This document shows, in pieces, positions 60,020 through 64,000 of a DNA stretch of 64,000 nt (the first letter of the stretch is position 1; each line of letters begins with the position of its first letter). Location: NCBI GenBank assembly GCA_964496595.1, contig CAZCAI010000007.1:1-64000 (forward strand). Reading direction: 5' to 3'. The stretch is from JAAAOZ01 sp964496595 (GTDB taxonomy: Bacteria; Chloroflexota; Anaerolineae; B4-G1; SLSP01). The translations under genes and the position numbers were made by a program. The notes beneath the pieces are model-generated. The model worked only from the letters and a program-made list of their open reading frames with translations. It made no database searches and was not told where the DNA came from.

Positions 60020-62539
60020 ATGAAGCGAAGAATTTTATTAGTGAGTCTCGTTATGTTAGCAGGTTGGTTACTCTTCCCCGTAGCTGCCCAGGCGCAGGGA
60101 ACGGGTGAGCCGAAGGTCGCCTATGTTATGCCCTCGTGTCCCGATGGTCTCACACTATGCTTTGAGACCATCCAGGCGGCTATGGACGCGGAAACAGATG
60201 TTGTGTACGTATCTTCAGGGATATATTACGAACACAACATTTCTGTGGATCACAACGTTACCATTACTGCTGATCCTCAGCCGGTGGTTATCGATGCAGA
60301 GGGAAAGGGACGTGTGTTTGTAAGTGGCGCGGACACCTTTACTCTTGAGGGTCTCACCCTCTACGACGGCAAGGCCCCTCTGAACGACCGAGGGAAACGG
60401 GAGAGTGGGGGGTTTATCTATGCCCCCAACACAGACGTGGTACTTCGGGATGTGGTAGTCGAATATCGACCATTCTCTCAATATCAGATCCTCTTCGATT
60501 CCTTCCAGACCAATGGTACTGATACACCTGATGGCGATGATACCGATATTGAATACTCTCAAGGTGGTTTCATTCACGCTGGAAGTTTAACCCTTGAGAA
60601 TAGTCATCTTCAAGGTGGTATTGGAAATGCGCATACCATCAGAGTAGGCCATCTCGAAGTTGAGGACTCCTTCACAATGACCAACTCTATCATTGAGAAT
60701 GGCTTGTGTGGCCCCGCCGTCCACGTCATCAGTGGTACTGTCACTATGCAAGACAGCACCATTAAGCAATGGGCTAACCGTTGTAAGGCCTGGACAGCAA
60801 TCGGGGGCGGGGATGGAGCCGGTCTGGTTCTTGAAGCTGAAGTTAATGATACGAATATCACAGGGTCTTCTTTCAAGTACCTTGTGTCTGATGAGGGATC
60901 AGGCATTCACTATGACTTGTGGAAAGACCACACCTACTTCAATGTCCACGACTCAGAGTTCGTAGGCAACGTAGCTCGCAAGCCTATGAATAGCACTTCC
61001 CTAGGGGACGAGGTAGGCGGAGCAATCTTTGCAAGTGCTCCTTACTCTATGACGATAACAAACTCATCATTTCGGCTTAATAGCGCCGCTAATAGAGCGG
61101 GCGCTATCCATTGGGGATCAGCTACGGGCACTGAGGCGGACGTTCTAATCAAAGACTGTGAATTTACGGCCAACGGTCTCACTGCCCTTAATCCATATTG
61201 GACTTCTGTGGGTGGTTCGGCCATCTTCGCGGCAGGTCACTTCCGTATCGAGGATAGCACCTTCCAGGGACATTGGGGGATCAAGGCTGGCTACACCTTA
61301 GAGTTTCGGGGTAATAAGACTGAAGCTCACATCGTGAACACTCGGATTGTATCTAATACAACCGGAGGCATTATTCTTAGGGACGGTACAGCTTGGATAA
61401 CTAACACCGTCATAGCAGACAGCGGGTTTGCGAGATTTACTAATGACCTACTGCACCTGAGATTGCCCTTTGCTTGTATTGTGGCAGCCGAACCAATCAC
61501 AGTTACAAACAGTACATTGCATAACTGTGGGCACATTTGGGGTAATGACATCCCAGAAGCCAACTGGTACTGGCCTGGGGGAAGTGCAGGCATCTTTGTC
61601 CCTTGGGACACAGCTATTCAAAATCCCAGTATTGTGACGATTCGCAATACAGCGATCACGGGGGTTGATTTCCCATACACCTATCAGGTGGAGGACGAGC
61701 ACGGGCGGGGTCTGTCGTTCAACATTGATCATTACAATGGTCACCCGACCGTGATGACAGACCAAGCTGAGGAAGGAGGATGGCTGCGGGGATTTATGGC
61801 ATACTTCGATCCTGGGAATTACGATCTGAGGATCACGGAAGCCAGTGACGCTAAGGATATGGGGAACCCGAATGTTGCTCCTAAACGAGACTTAACAGGT
61901 AGACTCCGAGACGGCTTACCAGACATTGGTGCCTATGAGGCAGCCCCTCCTTGTACAGAGATCACAGACGTATCAATTGACCACACCTTCACGGCGCCTG
62001 ATATTTACACGTTCACGGCTTCTCCAACCCCTGGCTATGCGGATGATGGCTCGATCCAGTACACGTGGGACAACGGCGACACAGGGACAACCTCCACGCG
62101 GATACTCCCGGTTGGCGTGCATACTGTAACGGTTGAAGCGGAAAATGCTTGTAGTGCCGTGAAAGCTACAACCCACATCACGGTCGCGCCGCAGTGTTTC
62201 CCGGTAACTGATCTTCGAGTAACCCAATCCCCGCCCTTCGCCGTTTACTCCGACACCCTCTCCTTCCACATCGATATGACACCTGCCTATGCCACGCCGC
62301 CCTACACCTACACCATCGATTACCAGGATAGCACCGTCCTGGGCATTCCAGGCGAAGGCACCATCCTTCTCGATCCAACGCCCACCTTCACCCACAAATT
62401 CCCACAACCCGGAACCTACAATGTGCATATTATGATCCAAAATTGCAACGATGGCCTGATCCACATCCATCCCGTCAGAATATATGCGTCTGATGCCTCT
62501 TTCTCAAATGCCTATCTCCCGTTAGTCCAACGGAAGTAG
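60020..62539 (+). CDS. Secreted right-handed beta-helix protein, AT-richer than its surroundings
   Basis: This 839-residue extracellular protein starts after ACAGGAGG (ATG at 60020). A signal peptide runs to AQAQ (residue 30). Residues 45-600 hold beta-helix coils with Asn/Asp turns (NSTLHNCGHI, ITNSSFRLNS, VNTRIVSNTTGG). Two PKD-like domains follow (about 650-735 and 740-830). It ends YLPLVQRK, the tail shared with three other secreted proteins here. It is visibly richer in A and T than its neighbours and uses codons such as AGA, ATA and TTA more often. It is flanked by 38-bp direct repeats. Horizontal acquisition or recent transposition to this site is likely but not proven. Confidence 0.85.
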   Translation: MKRRILLVSLVMLAGWLLFPVAAQAQGTGEPKVAYVMPSCPDGLTLCFETIQAAMDAETDVVYVSSGIYYEHNISVDHNVTITADPQPVVIDAEGKGRVFVSGADTFTLEGLTLYDGKAPLNDRGKRESGGFIYAPNTDVVLRDVVVEYRPFSQYQILFDSFQTNGTDTPDGDDTDIEYSQGGFIHAGSLTLENSHLQGGIGNAHTIRVGHLEVEDSFTMTNSIIENGLCGPAVHVISGTVTMQDSTIKQWANRCKAWTAIGGGDGAGLVLEAEVNDTNITGSSFKYLVSDEGSGIHYDLWKDHTYFNVHDSEFVGNVARKPMNSTSLGDEVGGAIFASAPYSMTITNSSFRLNSAANRAGAIHWGSATGTEADVLIKDCEFTANGLTALNPYWTSVGGSAIFAAGHFRIEDSTFQGHWGIKAGYTLEFRGNKTEAHIVNTRIVSNTTGGIILRDGTAWITNTVIADSGFARFTNDLLHLRLPFACIVAAEPITVTNSTLHNCGHIWGNDIPEANWYWPGGSAGIFVPWDTAIQNPSIVTIRNTAITGVDFPYTYQVEDEHGRGLSFNIDHYNGHPTVMTDQAEEGGWLRGFMAYFDPGNYDLRITEASDAKDMGNPNVAPKRDLTGRLRDGLPDIGAYEAAPPCTEITDVSIDHTFTAPDIYTFTASPTPGYADDGSIQYTWDNGDTGTTSTRILPVGVHTVTVEAENACSAVKATTHITVAPQCFPVTDLRVTQSPPFAVYSDTLSFHIDMTPAYATPPYTYTIDYQDSTVLGIPGEGTILLDPTPTFTHKFPQPGTYNVHIMIQNCNDGLIHIHPVRIYASDASFSNAYLPLVQRK

Positions 62540-62575
62540 CAAAACGTCCACAACAACGGCCTCAGTCGGAATAGA

Positions 62576-62613
62576 AAGACCTGATCGGATTGGAAGATCG
62601 ATCAGGTCTTTTC
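62576..62613 (+). terminator. Terminator of the beta-helix gene; 38-bp direct repeat, copy 2
   Basis: The same 38-bp hairpin as 59914-59951, with one base change, followed by a longer T-rich tract. Confidence 0.85.
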
Positions 62614-62661
62614 TTTTTTCAATTTGCTTGAAGTTCACCTTTCCTTTGAGTACCCTTTGAG

Positions 62662-62667
62662 TATAAT
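62662..62667 (+). promoter_or_regulatory. -10 box of the histidine kinase
   Basis: TATAAT lies 50 bp before the kinase ATG, preceded by a direct repeat of CCTTTGAGTA. The -35 is weak. Confidence 0.45.
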
Positions 62668-62717
62668 GGAGACGTATGCTTGAAGCGCATCATGAGTAAG
62701 GAAAGAGTGAGGCCCCA

Positions 62718-63947
62718 ATGAACAAGAAACGCGAAAATCTAAAGCAACGTATCGCCAAGCTGGAGCAACTTCTGAGCATCAGCCGGCGATTGAACTCCAC
62801 GCTCCAGATGCGGCCCCTCCTCCAGCAGATTGTTCGGTCGGCGCGGGAGTTGACGGACGCGGATGAAGCCTCGATTTTGCTGATGCGCAGCGATCAGACG
62901 TTGCACTTCGCCGCCGCCTCCGGGCCGCAGGCCAGCGTCCTCATCGACTCGACCGAGGTGCCGCTGGACGGCAGCTTGGCGGGCTGGGTAGTGAAAAATC
63001 GCGAGCTGCTCATCGTCGAGGACGCGCAATCCGACCCGCGCCACTACGCCATCCAATCCATCGACCCGACGCAGTCCATCGTCGCCGTGCCGATGCTCTT
63101 CGGCGAGCAGGTCGTTGGCGTGGTGGAGGCGATCACCACGAAGACGCGCCATCGCTTCACGGATCACGACCTGGAGACCATCGAGACGCTGGCCAGCATC
63201 GCGGCGGTGGCGGTGGAGAACGCGCGCCTCTTCGAGCAGAGCGATTGGGTCGCCGAGGTCGTCCACGAGATCCGCACGCCGCTCACGGCCATCCTCTCCT
63301 ACGCCGAGCTGCTCATCCGCCCCGGCATCGACGCCGCGATGCGCGAGCGGTTTGCGGAGATTATCCTCCAGGAGACCGAGCGGATCAACCAGTTGGCGAC
63401 CGATTTCCTGGATCTGGCCCGCCTGGAATCGGGGCGGATTCAGATGGAGCAGGAAGCCTTGGATATGGCGACCATCGCATCGCTTTCGGTCAGCGTTATC
63501 CGCCCGCGCGCCGAGCAGCAGCAGCGCACGCTCAAGGTCGAGACGCCCGACGATCTTCCCAAGACCGTCGGGGATACGCAGCGGATTCATCAGGTGCTCC
63601 TGAACCTCCTGAGCAACGCGGTCAAGTACTCCGAGCCTGGCGATCAGATCACGCTCAAGGTCTGGCAGGAGAAGCAGCGCCTCATCGCCGCCGTCGAGGA
63701 CACCGGCCCCGGCATCCCGGAAGACCAGATTCCCCATCTCTTCCAGAAGTTCGCGCGCCTCCCCGGCAGCGAGCGGAAGGCGCAGGGCACCGGCCTGGGC
63801 CTGGTCGTCGCCCGGCAGATCGTCGAGGCGCACAACGGGCAGATCTGGGTGGAAAGCGAAGTGGACCAGGGGAGCACGTTTTACGTCTCGCTGCCCATCA
63901 TCGCGCCGCAACCGGAGGCAGAGGTCGATTTCAACACGCCGAAGTAG
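62718..63947 (+). CDS. GAF-domain sensor histidine kinase
   Basis: This 409-residue soluble kinase has a short N-terminal coiled coil. A GAF domain follows (about 30-172), with ADEASILL and a hydrophobic PMLFGEQVVGVVEA core. The HisKA domain has phosphoacceptor His183 in VVHEIRTPLTAI. The HATPase_c domain has N-box NLLSNAVKYS, G1 DTGPGIP, F-box LFQKFARL and G2 GTGLGLVVAR. All kinase motifs are intact. There is no membrane segment, so it senses an intracellular ligand. No response regulator gene lies within the window, but the next gene begins beyond the edge. Confidence 0.93.
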   Translation: MNKKRENLKQRIAKLEQLLSISRRLNSTLQMRPLLQQIVRSARELTDADEASILLMRSDQTLHFAAASGPQASVLIDSTEVPLDGSLAGWVVKNRELLIVEDAQSDPRHYAIQSIDPTQSIVAVPMLFGEQVVGVVEAITTKTRHRFTDHDLETIETLASIAAVAVENARLFEQSDWVAEVVHEIRTPLTAILSYAELLIRPGIDAAMRERFAEIILQETERINQLATDFLDLARLESGRIQMEQEALDMATIASLSVSVIRPRAEQQQRTLKVETPDDLPKTVGDTQRIHQVLLNLLSNAVKYSEPGDQITLKVWQEKQRLIAAVEDTGPGIPEDQIPHLFQKFARLPGSERKAQGTGLGLVVARQIVEAHNGQIWVESEVDQGSTFYVSLPIIAPQPEAEVDFNTPK

Positions 63948-64000
63948 GCGAGGGTTCTGGATGAGAGGCCACGGATGTAGCGGTCGATCCACTGGGTCGA

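Overview
This window is a 64 kb piece of a GC-rich bacterial chromosome. It is probably a metagenome scaffold, because it contains one run of 100 Ns. The gene content points to Chloroflexota, most likely Anaerolineae-like. Pointers are secreted proteins ending in a YLPLVLRQ-type tail, Thr-Pro-rich lipoprotein linkers, stacked intergenic hairpin repeats, a BMP-type nucleoside importer and a KamA/ATP-grasp pair. This placement is inferred from gene style; the window has no rRNA or other marker that would settle it.

Layout. 1-8.4 kb: an ABC-F ATPase behind a leader that looks like an attenuator, a DUF4349 lipoprotein, a phosphoesterase, birA, and an overlapping pair made of an unknown protein and a membrane-anchored alpha/beta hydrolase that has lost its nucleophile. 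8.4-24 kb: an accessory region with a TumE-type toxin-antitoxin pair, two giant secreted beta-helix proteins with near-identical upstream DNA, a leucine-rich-repeat protein, two copies of a 150 bp non-coding transposable element, and a nitroreductase present once intact and once truncated. 24-31 kb: a nucleoside-type ABC importer whose binding protein is an exact tandem duplication within one polypeptide. 31-49 kb: clpC, rnc, a PLP-enzyme operon, a methyltransferase, lipoproteins, malQ, a TPR lytic transglycosylase, a peroxiredoxin, an FHA protein, a small metallopeptidase, and kamA with an ATP-grasp ligase. 49-54 kb: tRNA-Leu and the lower-glycolysis genes tpiA, pgk and gap, then yvcK. 54-64 kb: glnA, a Nudix hydrolase, nth, a likely oriC, dnaA, an AT-richer beta-helix gene and a histidine kinase.

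The strongest new signal is the glnA leader (54377-54757). It has a consensus promoter carrying a perfect 12-bp inverted repeat, a 27-codon leader peptide with a dense Asn/Gln/His run, a hairpin enclosing those codons, an intrinsic terminator, and a second promoter closer to glnA. This reads as a translation-coupled attenuator sensing charged tRNA-Gln and/or tRNA-Asn in front of glutamine synthetase.

Other signals are a 149-159 bp MITE with 8-bp target duplications and one identifiable empty site (one copy sits between oriC and dnaA); a family of paired 13-bp inverted repeats held about 70 nt apart; and an LPLVLRQ-type C-terminus shared by four otherwise different secreted proteins.
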